64,000 bases of DNA from assembly GCA_012934845.2 (NCBI GenBank), contig WNNJ02003300.1:496001-560000 (forward strand), in the 5' to 3' direction. Each line of letters opens with the position of its first letter. Position 1 is the stretch's first letter. Below are positions 42,661-54,245 of the stretch, piece by piece. Origin of the DNA: Pomphorhynchus laevis (lineage: Eukaryota; Acanthocephala; Palaeacanthocephala; Echinorhynchida; Pomphorhynchidae). Under the pieces are notes generated by a model, which ran no database searches, was not told where the DNA came from, and saw nothing but the letters and a program-made list of their open reading frames with translations. The translations under genes were made by a program, and so were the position numbers.

Positions 42661-44100
42661 TTTATCTTGTTTGAAATTTGTTTGATTATTTTTCTAAAAT
42701 TAGATGTATATATTAATTTTATAGTGCGCTTGCCTACAAGTGCTTTGTCAGAGAAATTAGAGAAATTAAGAAAAGTATAATTAAATGTATTATATCTTCA
42801 TTTTTTTGTCATTGTTTAAATGACAAAAAATATTTTGTTACAAAATATTTTTTATTTTATTGGTAATATCAATTTTATCCAAATTTTGTTTTTTTATGAT
42901 GATTTTGAATTTTTATTTTTTAGAATTGAATTTTAGCAGTTTATCATTTTGAATTTTTGTTTAAAATTCTTATCCTCGACATCCAACCAAAGAAATCTCA
43001 ATCGAAACCTGCAAAAAGAAAGAAAAAAGAATAAAGAAAGGAAACTTGATTGGGGCTCCATACTTGGCTGGGGTCGAAAAAGTCAGAAAAAAAAAACGAA
43101 AATATATATGAATTTTGTGTTTTTTACTTTAATAAATCATTATTTTTTTGAAATATTGCGCAAATACATGAGATGAATCTTTCGTGTAGCTGGATACGAA
43201 TTGTACAAAACTTGTCGTAATACCCATGAATATATACACGCCAGACAAGGGGTCGCTTTTTTCTGCAAGAGTCTATCCAAGTAGACTGTATGCAGGAGTA
43301 TTACGGTACTCATAAATTGTGGAATTCAATTTTGCCGTAAACACATTCAGATCAGACGTATACGAGGGAGCGATGCCAAGTCAGAATGATTATTTTATGT
43401 ATAAGGAGCATGAATCTAATAAAGAAAGCAAATCAACTATTCGTGAGGAGAACTCTGGTGAGATTCCGACAACCCGATTAACAAAACCGCCATTGTACTT
43501 TAACTATTTGCGCAAAATTGTATGGGGTTAGATTCAACCAAATTGTAGGCAATGCGCAAGTCACAATTGAAAGCACAATGAATCAGAAATATCTTAATGA
43601 CCTTGCAAAGGACAATCCTCCATGGTCTTTGGCTGAGGAAGTGACGATTACAATTTTGACGGGTTTACGATGTAAATGTTCAGTGAATGACTATTTGATA
43701 GAAAGAACTCCCAGATAGTTGTGCGAATAGCAAAATTCGAGAATATTTTCAAATCTCAACCTATCACTTTAACATAAAGGACCACGCCGGTGAATTTTAA
43801 TTGTTCTGGATTTGTGTACATTTATGGTCAAATGATTCTTAGTACAATAATCTGAAAGACTGTTTAAGGCTATCTAAAAAACACCAAATTTGGAGAAACT
43901 ATAGCCTAATCAGCAGCGTAAAGTGCACATACACACGTATTCGTTCAGTACTGAAGTACGAAGGCAAATCGGTACGAAGGCAGATCGGAGAGGAGTTGCG
44001 GACTTAATGAATCGCCCTGTATGACGTCATTGTTTACTGTGAATAATTCAGAGCTATTTAGGCCGCAAGCACCTTCATACGTATCGGTTGAAGTATTGCG
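42661..44100. other. Unassigned AT-rich region
   Basis: About 1.4 kb with no feature I can name. Two short frames on the plus strand, 43319-43531 (70 aa) and 43518-43718 (66 aa, ...NQKYLNDLAKDNPPWSLAEE), read as one decayed protein across a frame change. They match nothing I recognise and could be remnants of another element. 42780-42900 is nearly pure A/T. Confidence 0.4.
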
Positions 44101-44109
44101 TGAATGAGC

Positions 44110-44480
44110 TGTAGGAAACGGACACGTGGGTGCACGTTGCTATAAAGTTTGTTTAGCAATAAGAAGCGATATATTGTGCCGAATGCTTGAAGAAGGTGAC
44201 ATATGTAGATTTATGTTGATCAAAATTTCGAGTAATTTTATCCCGGATAACTTCAATTGCGTTAGATGTGGATTTATGTGGACGGAAACCATATTGCTCT
44301 GATGGAAGCGTGTGTTTACGATATTTCACAAGCCGCATGTGCATAACAGTAGTCAGTAGCTTACAGTTGTGGTTCAAAATGTCAATGCCTCTACACACAT
44401 CTAAAGAATTACGATCGCCTTTGCCTTTCTAGAGAACTTTTATACATCCATCACGCCAAGTAATAGGTACTCCTTTCCCG
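44110..44480 (-). mobile_element. LINE RT fragment
   Basis: The minus-strand translation gives WRDGCIKVL, KGKGDRNSLDVCRGIDILN, LLTTVMHMRLVKYRKH then LPSEQYGFRPHKSTSNAIE. This is the RT fingers region of a non-LTR element (DxYRGIxLLNxxxK...EQxGFRxxxST). No catalytic box remains. It differs from families A-E. Confidence 0.6.
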
Positions 44481-44606
44481 TGAGAAGAAAATTGAATAGC
44501 TCAATATCAATAATTAAATTATTATTATTTAATTAATTTTAATTTATTAGTTAAAAACAAATTGAAATTATTTGTTCTCAGTGTGCTAGTTGTTAGCTCC
44601 TCATCA

Positions 44607-45329
44607 TCAACTTCTGCCTCCAACAGATGTCGCGAGAACACTGGCTGCGTTGCTTCTTTGGATGGCAAAACTCACATTCATGAGTAAATAAGAGTGCGCC
44701 CGATTATTTCCTAAAACTTTTTTCAATCTTCCGCCGATTTCACTGCAAAGAAATTTTGCAGACTTACCCAGTGCCCCATATGTCTCGACCCCAAAGGGAA
44801 TGAAATGATCGGAGTTACATAGATCAGAATACTTTGCGATCTTCATTTCCACTGCCCAACTCGCCGCTCTACCAGGACCACTCAGGGTATGCCTCAGATT
44901 GCTCGTAGCCAGCGTATCCACGCAAGTAGAATCTAAAAGAAGGAATTTGCTTTCGCGACACGGAAAAACAGTGACACCGTCTGGACGACGACCATCTAAT
45001 CTACACAGATTGGGTTGTTCCAGAATATTGGGGGCGTTCGTTGAGTTCAAAGCTCTGCTGAGAATTTGATTGAGTTCAGCATGACGTGGGAAGCGGCCTG
45101 CTGATCTCCTACAGGCAAGACCGTGTCGGCCTATCGCGTCTACCATTAGACTGCAACGGTATCGATGAGGGGTACAGACAGGAAGACTGAGTCTTAGGGA
45201 AATGGCAATTCTCACCGCCTCGTCCCCTAACCGGGTTTCCAGGGCAGAAATTGGTAGCGCATTGAGCCAAGAACTTGATTCATGTGTTGAGACAGCGATC
45301 CATCTCGCCTTAGAGGCCTCATCCTGCAA
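44607..45329 (-). pseudogene. REL-3 C-terminal nuclease domain
   Basis: The 240-aa frame begins with a zinc-less C-rich turn (DAIGRHGLACRRSAGRFPRH, resembling a CCHC remnant). It then shows the order of a restriction-like nuclease: RRPDGVTVFP, LLLDSTCVDTLATSN, AVEMKIAKYSDL (E-x-K pair) and FIPFGVETYGALG. In this class the domain nicks target DNA for priming. Conserved Asp, Glu and Lys are all present. Confidence 0.65.
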
Positions 45330-45848
45330 ACCTGAAGATATTCTACATGTATCTGCTTGATGAGGGGTAAATCTCAGATGGACTGCTTGGTATCATTTTC
45401 ACGTGCTAAGATTTTTCCGGTTTTGGATTGTCATTCCTGTAGTCCAATACAATAGTGCCGGCATAGTGGTTGGGAGCTCAATCCCAAAAGGCACTCAACG
45501 TTGACACGGGAAGCACAATAAGATGATAAAAAGGCAGGTAGAACAACATCAATTGTGTTACGAATCCCGATACCCCATATAATACAGGAAGTGCGGCTCG
45601 GAGCCATGCTTTCTCTGTTAAGTTGCAGTTAAGAATACGTGCGAGATATCTCCTCAGCATTGAATCAAGCTTTTGCAGCTCATCAGGGTGTTCGAAAAAT
45701 GGGTCTGAACGTATTTTGTAAAGGAGCTTGGGCTCCTTTACATAAGAAGTTTTTGAATAGGAGCAATGCTTCTTGGGCACCAAGCTAACATGAACGCTGA
45801 CCTAGAAGCTCCAATTCCGGCAAGATTATTTTTACTTCCTCTGCACAA

Positions 45849-46628
45849 TTAGCTGCTAAAACGCAGCTTCCCAAAAGACTTACCATGTCGATAGAAATAA
45901 CATATCCCTGAGCAAATAAATTGAAATCGTTCGACAATCATCTGACGTTGTTCCTCATCATGGACATTCATTAGCAACAATTGGCACTTTCGCGGATTCA
46001 AGTAGAGACCAAGTTTCAAAGAGTCATTAACTATTTGACTTAGATAAGACAACGCTTCAAATGGGTCAACCCCGATGGTCGCGTCATCCAAATACCAGGC
46101 GTTAAAGTGGGCCTTAAGTGAGTGGGCTAGTGGGTTGACGGCTAGAGCAAAACCTATGAGCCCGAGGGGGTCTCCTTGTTGCAATCCTGACTCTGACCAT
46201 ATAATTTGGTCTTCATACACGAGTGGGGTTTTAGATCCGTAAGCCATGTAAAAGTATGGCAATGCTTCAGGTGCATGATTCTTCACGGCATCGAGTAGAG
46301 CTATGCGCCTGACAGTGTTGAAAGCATTTTTGAAGTCGCATTTTACCACAGCAAAGGACATTGAAGTGTTCTCAATGAACATTCTTAAGGAATGAACTAT
46401 GGTTTCCGCGCCACAAGGAGTGCAGCAACCTAATTGAACTGGACGAAGATGACCACCGACCTTGTTTGCCACTCGTCTGGAGAGTACCTTTGCGGCAACG
46501 CGTCGAATGGTCGTGCCGATTGCAATAGGACAAACCCCACTTCCCTTTTTCTCCAGTGCACATAGGGATGCCGAGAATATTTGGTGGATAGTTTCAGGGG
46601 ATAACTTACCACTAACTATTTGGTCCAC
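45849..46628 (-). pseudogene. REL-3 reverse transcriptase
   Basis: The 259-aa frame has PIAIGTTIRRVAAKVLSRRV, VVKCDFKNAFNTVRR (motif A with Asp), SGLQQGDPLGLIGFALAV (motif B), AWYLDDATIG (motif C, catalytic Asp pair intact) and LYLNPRKCQLL. The QQGDPLG and YLDD forms set it apart from the LINEs here (PQGS and YADD). A stop precedes it near 46690, and the upstream 46695-46946 frame is otherwise continuous with it. Confidence 0.7.
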
Positions 46629-47317
46629 TGTCGGTGTTAGTGTATTGAGACGAATGTAGCCGCCTTCACCGGCTGCAAAGGAAACCAGATCCTTTTAATG
46701 TTGGGGACGAAGTCCGTCCAATAAGTGACCAGAGCCGCTGGTAAAGGAATCGATTGTGCTCCGAACTTCGGAAATTAAACATGGATGAGGGCGATCATCT
46801 TCATCAGTCGATGGAGGATTGGGAACTGTTTCGTTCGCGGATGGGTGTAAGGCTTGGAGCGCGGCAAGAGTTTCTTCTTTGTTTGTAGCAAACGATTCCT
46901 CTGACGAAAGAAGTCTAATAGCACCACGAATATCTCCGTCAGCCAATTTCGCTTAAACTCAGCGGCCTAGCCTTAGAGAACTTCGGGATCTCTCATCATC
47001 TGTTTCATGGGAATGCGTTATGCACGCGATGAATTTCAAAAAATTTCGGGGAAGCGGACAAGACGATCTTTGATGGCAGACGTGAGGGACTGGTCAGATG
47101 CGTCGATCGCATTTAATACCAAACGTTGAAAAGCGAATAATCTGTGCCAATCCATCACATTACCGATTTCAACACAGTCCCTGAGTAAGCCAGCGTAGTA
47201 CTTGGCCACGTTAAATCTTGCACCCTTTGGAATTCGCTTTGCAATTTTGACGTGTTTGAATTTCAGTATGTCAATAATGGAGAAAACGAGTTTATTAGTT
47301 TATTAATAATAAATACA

Positions 47318-48530
47318 TATTAAGGTTACCCGCCAATGGGCCCATAAATAATAATCATTACATGAATATCAACATTTCATCAGAGTGTATGCGTTCAATT
47401 GATTGCGGGTGGTTCTTTTTTTAGCTATCCGCAATTTGCATGATGATACCCTCCGTAATATTGGCAGGAACTCTCCTCCTTGATCGATATGCACGCAAGC
47501 ATTGCGATATGGACCTGGTCATCGCGATGCTCAGTTTTGCTCGCAACCACGAGATCACCTTGGAGTAACTTCTTCCTCGCTTGCTGCTAATTTTGGAGAC
47601 AATTGCATGCATGACGGATTGCGCCATACTTCCTGCTCTACCAGTATCGGCAAATATAATAGGAGCGAATGAACCTATTCGAATCGTGCATGTGTTGACT
47701 TCGGCAAATACGATGTAGCATTTGAATTGAAGATACACATGTCCATGAACATGCGTTCCATCCCATTTCCGAAGAGACCATGACATACTATATATGGACA
47801 AGCATCGGTATTTCTCGTCGTTGTGCTAGTTTCAAATATATACGTTTCAGGCATTGGAGCTAAACTTGGTTCAATTGCCACACTTGAGCATATTTATGTT
47901 AAGCCAGTTGCCAATACATCGCGAACTTTATTGCGACGAACTGTTGGAAGGCAACCTCTTTTACACGATAAAGCATGATTAATGTTAAACTTAGCTGCAC
48001 AAACACATGTATGATCTATGTTTGTCGGTTCCAGGTCGTACCTGGCCGCTAAAGCATCACGGAATTCGATAGTTGACAGATGATTATCAAACGGTTTTAG
48101 CAGACGGCTTGTTAGCCAACCTGATACACCATTCAAAGATGCAAAGTCAAGTAACCGGGCTGTCCTGGGGGAAATCAACCTCCACATTATCCCGCCTTTC
48201 CTTTTGACGTTCCAAATTTTGGATTGTTGATTGCCCCGCAATTTTAATTTACGATTGTTCACGATCATTCGCAAGTGCAGTATCAAACGGAATGTACATT
48301 TGAATTGATGAACTGTGTTGATTCAGTACCTCGACCATGGGATCCCGAAATTCAAGTCCGCCTAATTTGGTAGGAAGAATATATACGTATTCTAGCTCGT
48401 CGGTAGTTTTCTGTGAGAATAAGCCAGTACAGAACACTTCGAATATGTTTTCGTTTAGTGCCCAAAACCATTCCCCCATGCACATTGTGGTGCGAATAAT
48501 GTGAAGCCATTTATTCTAGAAAGCGTAAAT
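47318..48530 (-). mobile_element. REL-type retroelement, 3' half (REL-4)
   Basis: From right to left: the post-RT block (48249-48485: VYILPTKLGGLEFRDP), then a Cys/His segment (47894-48286: CVCAAKFNINHALSCKRG, RRNKVRDVL). A nuclease region follows (47675-47881 and 47421-47801: IVCHGLFGNG, FAPIIFADTGRAGS, then SKVISWLRAKLSIAMTRSI). It is the same subclass as REL-1 and REL-2. The 3' end carries cattggcgggtaacct (minus) near 47318. At least two frame changes. It abuts REL-3 head-to-tail. Confidence 0.65.
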
Positions 48531-48917
48531 ATATGAGTAGTACGTAATTAAACTAATCAATATTTATAATAAACTAAATTAATATTAATAATATTAAATA
48601 TTTATTAATAAAAAATACTTTTGAATTTGAGTCACTTAAATAATTTAAATTATAAGTTATTTTTAAATTATTAGAAAGTAAAAGATAATCGTATAGATAA
48701 AAGCTCTAATGACAAAAATTGCATGTGCGGCTTAATCTTATAATTATTAAATTGGCGTTTTAAATTTTAAAATTTTATAAATAAACTTTAAAATAATGTT
48801 TCGATTATTTAACGTTTTTTCCGAAAAAGTTCACAAAACATTTTATCCGATAAAAAAATGCTTGCAATTACTGCTTGCAATTACCTGCAATTACTTTATT
48901 TAATGCTTGCAATTACT

Positions 48918-49290
48918 TTATTTAGCACATTTATTCAATGAATTAATATTTGAGAATTGTACTAATATAATTATTAATACAAAATATGCAGTTTTACTGG
49001 AATGAAGAAGAAAATATTTTCTTCTTCGTTCCAGTATATAGTTTCTTGTCAGGATCACAAAATCGTCAGCATATAGCGTCAACTCAACCTCGTTTGCAAA
49101 AGATCGTATAACCGATGGTAAATCAATAACGAGGATTGAAAATAATAGATGACTGATTGGGTCACCCTGCAATACGCCATGATTAAGTGTGAAGAAGTCG
49201 GAGTATGCTCAATTATCGAATACCTTGACACGGTTAGGTAATAGAATCTTATATAGTAGGCGAAGAAAGCGCCCACGAAGATTACAATTT
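48918..49290 (-). mobile_element. RT fragment with intact YADD
   Basis: Minus-strand translation: LRLLYKILLPNRVKVFDN, then FFTLNHGVLQGDPISHLLFS, then ELTLYADDFVILTRN. This is the motif B-C part of a non-LTR RT in one frame (48918-49172 plus upstream). No flanking domains are recognisable. The 390 bases to its left (48530-48917) are A/T-rich without other signal. Confidence 0.6.
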
Positions 49291-49549
49291 TTATTGACCC
49301 ATTGGCGGGATCCCTAATAGGATTATTTTATTTTGCATTGTAAAAATAAAAATACTAATTAAGAAGGAAAATAAATAAAAAATAATTATAATTAAATATA
49401 AATTAATTATAATTAAATAATTTTGTGGATAAAACTAAAATGGAATATATTAAAACAATTCCGTATTTAATATAAAAATATATAAGTAAATAAATAAGTA
49501 AATAAAAAGTAAAATAACAAGAGTAAATCAGTTTTTCGCAGTAGTCTGC

Positions 49550-50230
49550 AACTGGTTACCAATCGCGCTAGAATTTGATGTTAAGAAAGCGATATCTGCG
49601 CGTCAAAAGATGTTCAAATCTTATAAAACCGGATATGCAAGTTTTGACGATTATAGACGTATTTATAGACGAATTTATTTGACGATTATAGACGTATAGG
49701 TACAAAAGACGTAGAAGGGAAAGTTTCGAAAATGCTATCACTGATAATTATTGTTCAAACCTACAAATATTCTTTAATTACATTACTAAACGTCAAAACA
49801 GTTTTCAAAAAACTTTTCGATCAAAAATCGTGACAGTCTGTCCTTGTCTAATGAGCGAGAAATAGCAAACGAATTCGCACGATAATTTTCTACCCTTTCA
49901 TAGGCGTCATCATGACCATCGAATGACTTGCCTAGTAATTGTATCATAGTGTCTAGGTATTTTCTTAGTTGGCTAAGTGCTCTATCAATTCTTCATGAAC
50001 TAATGTGTTTAAGTCGGCATGTTCTGGTCCTGATAATTTGACTTCAGGAATTAAAATTTGAATAAAAATATTCAAATTTTAATTTTTTGAAAAAAAAATT
50101 AATTTTAATTTCAAACTTTACCTACACTATGCTGCAAAAAATGAAAGATGTTTTTTAAATGTCTAATAAAGGTCTTTCGTTTTTTATAATTTTTTTCTTG
50201 CCTATTTGTGTCCGCCTTTCGGAAATGTTT
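49550..50230 (+). mobile_element. LINE family E, 5' piece
   Basis: Plus-strand translation at 49590-49880 gives ARQKMFKSYKTGYASFDDYR, NYITKRQNSFQKTFRSK, and SEREIANEFAR, the linker between endonuclease and RT of CR1-type LINEs. The last ~190 bases (50042-50230) are nearly identical to 57362-57540, where the same LINE's RT begins. At 49905-50040 the minus strand reads LRKYLDTMIQLLGKSFDGHD, a remnant I cannot assign. Confidence 0.5.
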
Positions 50231-50239
50231 CCGTGGTTT

Positions 50240-50451
50240 ACAGTATCGTGGACGAACTCAAGTTGTCCCAACAGTGAGTATACATCCCGCAAATCAGTAT
50301 GAATTGTTGTTCCTATTAAATTAGTAATTTTAAAAGATTTTTTAATAGTGGTTACCTATGTTGACGTTGTCTACAATAAAGGGAACTAATGAAGACGAAT
50401 TGCGCAAATTGTCTTCACAAATTTTTAATCTACAAGTAATTAGTAACGGAA
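50240..50451 (-). mobile_element. Merlin-type DNA transposon, transposase C-terminal part
   Basis: Minus-strand pieces read NLIGTTIHTDLRDVYSLL then GQLEFVHDTVNH, matching the end of the ISXO2-like transposase of Merlin elements (IIxTDxWxxYxxL ... VNHS). The rest of the transposase lies at 55797-56350, on the far side of the Gypsy composite. Several stops; no terminal inverted repeat found. Confidence 0.55.
50447..50451. repeat. Left 5-bp target-site duplication of the Gypsy composite
   Basis: cggaa directly before the first LTR; the same 5-mer follows the last LTR at 55792-55796. Confidence 0.75.
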
Positions 50452-50531
50452 TGTAATGATAAACCAAATAAGGCTTTATTCAACAATCTAGAATATAGTT
50501 ATACAATATGATTACATGTTAGATTATCACA
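50452..50531 (-). repeat. 80-bp LTR (element 3' side)
   Basis: tgtaatgataaaccaaataa at one end and agattatcaca at the other; matches the two other LTRs. Unusually short for the superfamily. Confidence 0.85.
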
Positions 50532-53500
50532 GTCTTCCCCGATTATATAATCGTCTAGGTACTTCGGAGTTCTTCTATCCCTAGGACTACGCCGTAATTC
50601 TTGAAGTCTATTATGTTCGACTTGTTGATTCTCTTCACTCCGATAGTTACCGATTCCAACTTGTGTAATATTATCAGCTCCATTCAATGATTGTCGTGAT
50701 ACGATTGTCGAGTCGGTTTTTGAATGCATGCCGTCTCCTTCTGATGTCCGATCAATCAGTAGCATATCGTTATCTATGTTAGAATTTGTAATAGGGTACC
50801 TGGTCAGTCTTCTTACGGACACATTCATCTCTTTCCCGCAAGGTTTCCGAATAGTAGCGTAGTTACCATTTGATTGTAAGATTTCAGCCTGCGAAAACAA
50901 CGGATTTGATTTAGACATTGGATTCTGATTTAAAAGCACGTTTTCACCTGTTCCCAACCATCTCGGAACGATACATTTGTTACAAGAATTCCTTGGGAAA
51001 GAAAATAGTCGTTGATGTGGAGTCTCCCCTATCGCGGTACACAGTAAGCTGCGCAAAGATGACAAAACCAATGGCAGAACAAATTCCCATTCCGCCAGTG
51101 TTTTCCTGTGAGTTTTGAGGGCGAGTTGGGTTGTCTTCCAGATTATTCCAACGAATCGTTCGGCCTGTCCGTTACCACGTGGGTTGTAGCACGAACTGCG
51201 GGTGCAGCTAATACCGCGAGAATTTAGATACGTTCGGAATTCGTTGGATTGAAAACATGTTGCTTGGTCACTGTGAACGTTGGCTGGGTAACCAAAAACA
51301 CTGAAGATTTGATTCAGGCAATTGATGACTGATATAGAAGATGTATCCTTACACGGTATGGCGAACGGAAAGCGAGAATATTCGTCAACGACACAAAGGA
51401 GATATTTGTTTTCTGTAGTTGATGTCAATGGGCCTTTAAAGTCAATGCTTAGCCGTTCAAATGGATGCGTAGCCTTGATGACATGTGCTGTTTCTGGTCT
51501 AGCGTATCGAGGCTTCAATTCGGCGCAAATTTGACACGAAGAGACAACGTCCGCAACGTCACTTTTGTCAAAAGGTAACTCATGCGAACGAACGTAGTGA
51601 AGTAATCGACTGACACCCGGATGACACAATGAATTATGCAAGATCTTAAGATCATTAACTGTTTTGCAAGACGAACATGTTATCCTAGACATTGCGTCAG
51701 CAGCTTTATTTGATTGTCCGGGCCGGTATTCAATGCCAAAATTGTAAGGTGCAAGTTCAATTCTCCATCGAGCGATTTTGTCACTTTTTATGCGATTCGA
51801 CAGTTTTTGATCAAACATAAATGACACTGACCTCTGATCGGTTTTGACAATGAAATAGCGTCCTAGCAGGAAATGCTTCCAATATTTAAGAGCTTCCACA
51901 ATCGCGTAAGCCTCCTTTTCCACACTCGACTGTCGCAACGCTGTTTTAGGCAAGGATCGTGAATAGAAGGCGACGGGGCAGTTGTTTTGACTGAGCACCG
52001 CGCCGATAGATGAATATGAGGCGTCAGTTTCAACAGTCAAGGAAAGATCCGGATTGTAAGCACATAAAAATGAATTCGAGATTTCCGACTTTATTTCTTC
52101 TATCTGTCGGATGACAGCACGATCGAGGGGAAAATCTTTCGATTCTACCAGTGGGCGTATCTTTGCCGAGAAAGAAGGGATCCACCTCGAATAGTAAGCG
52201 AGCATACCGAGGAGTCTCTGTAGTGAAGTGTGATTTTCCGGAATCGGGTAAGTAAGAAATGGCTTAATTCTTTCAGTGTCAGGTTTGATGCAACCATGTC
52301 GAATATGGTAGCCCAAAAAATTGAGTTGTGTCTTGCCCAAACGCGACTTTTCCGGAGAGAATTTGATGTTGAGCTGATTAGCGATGGTCGTTAGACGATC
52401 TAGTCTTTTGTCGTGTTCATCAGTGCTATTTCCACACACGATGATGTCATCTAAGTAAGCAAATACTCCTTCAAGTTGATAGTGTTCGATGAGGTTATTC
52501 ATGATTCGTTGGAAAGCAGAAACAGCATTTGTAAGTCCAAAAGGAATTCGCTGGAATTCGTACAAACGTCCTGATGCTTCGAAAGCCGTGTATTTTTTAT
52601 CTTCCTCCAGCAATGGAATCTGATAGTAAGCACTGGAAAGATCGAGCGTCGAAAACACGGAATGTGTTGCAATCTTCGAAATGAGGTCATCGATATTAGG
52701 AAGAGGGTAGGCATCCAAAGATGTGAATCGGTTAATAGTTTGCGAGTAGTCGACAACCATTCTCTGTCTACCATTCCTATTTGTAACAACAAGAACCTGT
52801 GAGCGCCAAGGCGATCTGCTTTCTCGAATAATGCCGGATTTGAGTAAGTTAGCTACTTGGCTTCGAATAAACTCGGCGTTTGATAGTGTCTGTCTTCTTG
52901 ATTTCGTGGCAACTGGAATGAGATGTTTCGGCAAATTCGGAAAAAGTGTTAATGGCTGGATTTTTATGGCAGATGCTGGAGATATGTTAGCGAGAGTTAG
53001 TCCAGGCAAATTTCCACCGAATGGGAACGTTATGAATTCATGTTCCTTCATGAATTCTCTGCCTAATATGGCATCAGCGCATAATGACGACAACAATGAA
53101 AAGCGGCAGCGTGGATAAGTATTTTTATTCAACTCAATGTTTGTTGTGCACTGTTTTGTAATTGTGGCCCAAGAGGAGGAGGACGCCATATAAACTGTTT
53201 TACAGCAAGATGTGGTTGTCAGTTGTAATTTATGTGCGATATTCGTGTCAATGAAATTTTCTGAACTGCCCGTATCTAGAAGACATTCGATTTGTTGACC
53301 ATTGATTGTAATGGAAGTCAATGAACTTGGATCCTCTAAGTTGGACATGGAACATAACGCCGATGAAGTCGAGGTGGAAAATTTTAATTTTGATTGACAG
53401 ACTTTGGCAAAATGACCATGTTTAGAACAAATGTTGCAAGTAACGTCTCTTGCAGGACACTTACTGCGGGGGTGATAATGATTACCGCAAAAGTAACAGC

Positions 53501-54245
53501 GTTTGGTAATTTTGTTTCGCAAGGCTGCGTTAATCGATTTGTCATCATCGAATTCGGAATGGGAGGGTTCGTTATTGTTGTCCGCTGAAACCGATGCTAG
53601 CATTGATCTTGTCTCGTCATTTGAAGTAAAAACGGCTGCTTGTTGTTGTGCGGCCTCTAGAGATGATGCCATTAAAACAATTTCATCGAAGTCAGTTTTA
53701 TTCGATTCGAGTATCCTCTCACGTATATAAGAATTGAGTAGACCATGGACGAGGGCGTCAATGATATGGCTTCGACGGTTAGTTGCGGCATCGACATCTT
53801 CAAAATTACACTTTGTTGCCAACTCTTCAAGTTTTCTCACATATTGCTGGATATTCATCGTTTTATCTTGACGACAAGTATGCAGTTGAAATCTATTAAA
53901 AACCGCGTTAACTGGCTTCTGAAATTGCTTATCGAGTATATTTAAGGCTGAGTCGAATGTTCTAGAATCTTTGATCAGTAAGTAAAGTCTTGATGACAGT
54001 AAGTTAATGAGTACAAATCGTTTCTGGTCATCTGTTACTGTGACTTGCAACGAGAAAAAATTTTGTAGCTTTTGGCGCCAGTGAATCCATTCGTCTTGAC
54101 AATCTGATGTGTCTGGATCCAGATTGAAAGGTTGAGGTATAAGAAGTTTATCCATGGAAACGTTGGACGTCAATTGTTGAAAATCCGAGTTCATTGATCT
54201 AACATAATATACACAATTGTTGAATAAATTGTAATGATAAACCAA
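50499..54245 (-). CDS. Gypsy-type Gag-Pol polyprotein (fossil element)
   Basis: One long frame of 1248 aa. Parts by rough residue: Gag 1-245; zinc knuckles 248-285 (CYFCGNHYHPRSKC, CNICSKHGHFAKVC); protease ~320-400 (CLLDTGSSENFID); RT ~470-640 (YLDDIIV box); RNase H ~735-850 (VETDASYSSIGAVLSQ); integrase ~870-1110 (zinc-binding HNSLCHPG and CQIC segments, then the DDE core). Gag and Pol are in a single frame, which begins inside one LTR and ends inside the other. It is treated here only as an old insertion that looks whole. Confidence 0.8.
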   Translation of the reverse strand: MVYHYNLFNNCVYYVRSMNSDFQQLTSNVSMDKLLIPQPFNLDPDTSDCQDEWIHWRQKLQNFFSLQVTVTDDQKRFVLINLLSSRLYLLIKDSRTFDSALNILDKQFQKPVNAVFNRFQLHTCRQDKTMNIQQYVRKLEELATKCNFEDVDAATNRRSHIIDALVHGLLNSYIRERILESNKTDFDEIVLMASSLEAAQQQAAVFTSNDETRSMLASVSADNNNEPSHSEFDDDKSINAALRNKITKRCYFCGNHYHPRSKCPARDVTCNICSKHGHFAKVCQSKLKFSTSTSSALCSMSNLEDPSSLTSITINGQQIECLLDTGSSENFIDTNIAHKLQLTTTSCCKTVYMASSSSWATITKQCTTNIELNKNTYPRCRFSLLSSLCADAILGREFMKEHEFITFPFGGNLPGLTLANISPASAIKIQPLTLFPNLPKHLIPVATKSRRQTLSNAEFIRSQVANLLKSGIIRESRSPWRSQVLVVTNRNGRQRMVVDYSQTINRFTSLDAYPLPNIDDLISKIATHSVFSTLDLSSAYYQIPLLEEDKKYTAFEASGRLYEFQRIPFGLTNAVSAFQRIMNNLIEHYQLEGVFAYLDDIIVCGNSTDEHDKRLDRLTTIANQLNIKFSPEKSRLGKTQLNFLGYHIRHGCIKPDTERIKPFLTYPIPENHTSLQRLLGMLAYYSRWIPSFSAKIRPLVESKDFPLDRAVIRQIEEIKSEISNSFLCAYNPDLSLTVETDASYSSIGAVLSQNNCPVAFYSRSLPKTALRQSSVEKEAYAIVEALKYWKHFLLGRYFIVKTDQRSVSFMFDQKLSNRIKSDKIARWRIELAPYNFGIEYRPGQSNKAADAMSRITCSSCKTVNDLKILHNSLCHPGVSRLLHYVRSHELPFDKSDVADVVSSCQICAELKPRYARPETAHVIKATHPFERLSIDFKGPLTSTTENKYLLCVVDEYSRFPFAIPCKDTSSISVINCLNQIFSVFGYPANVHSDQATCFQSNEFRTYLNSRGISCTRSSCYNPRGNGQAERFVGIIWKTTQLALKTHRKTLAEWEFVLPLVLSSLRSLLCTAIGETPHQRLFSFPRNSCNKCIVPRWLGTGENVLLNQNPMSKSNPLFSQAEILQSNGNYATIRKPCGKEMNVSVRRLTRYPITNSNIDNDMLLIDRTSEGDGMHSKTDSTIVSRQSLNGADNITQVGIGNYRSEENQQVEHNRLQELRRSPRDRRTPKYLDDYIIGEDCDNLTCNHIV

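Larger units (their letters stand above)
44607..47290 (-). mobile_element. REL-endonuclease-type retroelement, best copy (REL-3)
   Basis: Reading on the minus strand: an N-terminal part (47290-46950: RIPKGARFNVAKYYAGLLRD), the AIRLLSSEES/ALHPSANE block (46695-46946), the RT (45849-46628), a thumb/linker (45478-45783) and a C-terminal nuclease (44607-45329). There are only a few breaks. Its layout, without an APE domain and with a C-terminal PD-(D/E)XK-like domain, matches R2/R4-type non-LTR elements in principle. The RT is not close to R2 in the motifs I can read. Confidence 0.7.
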
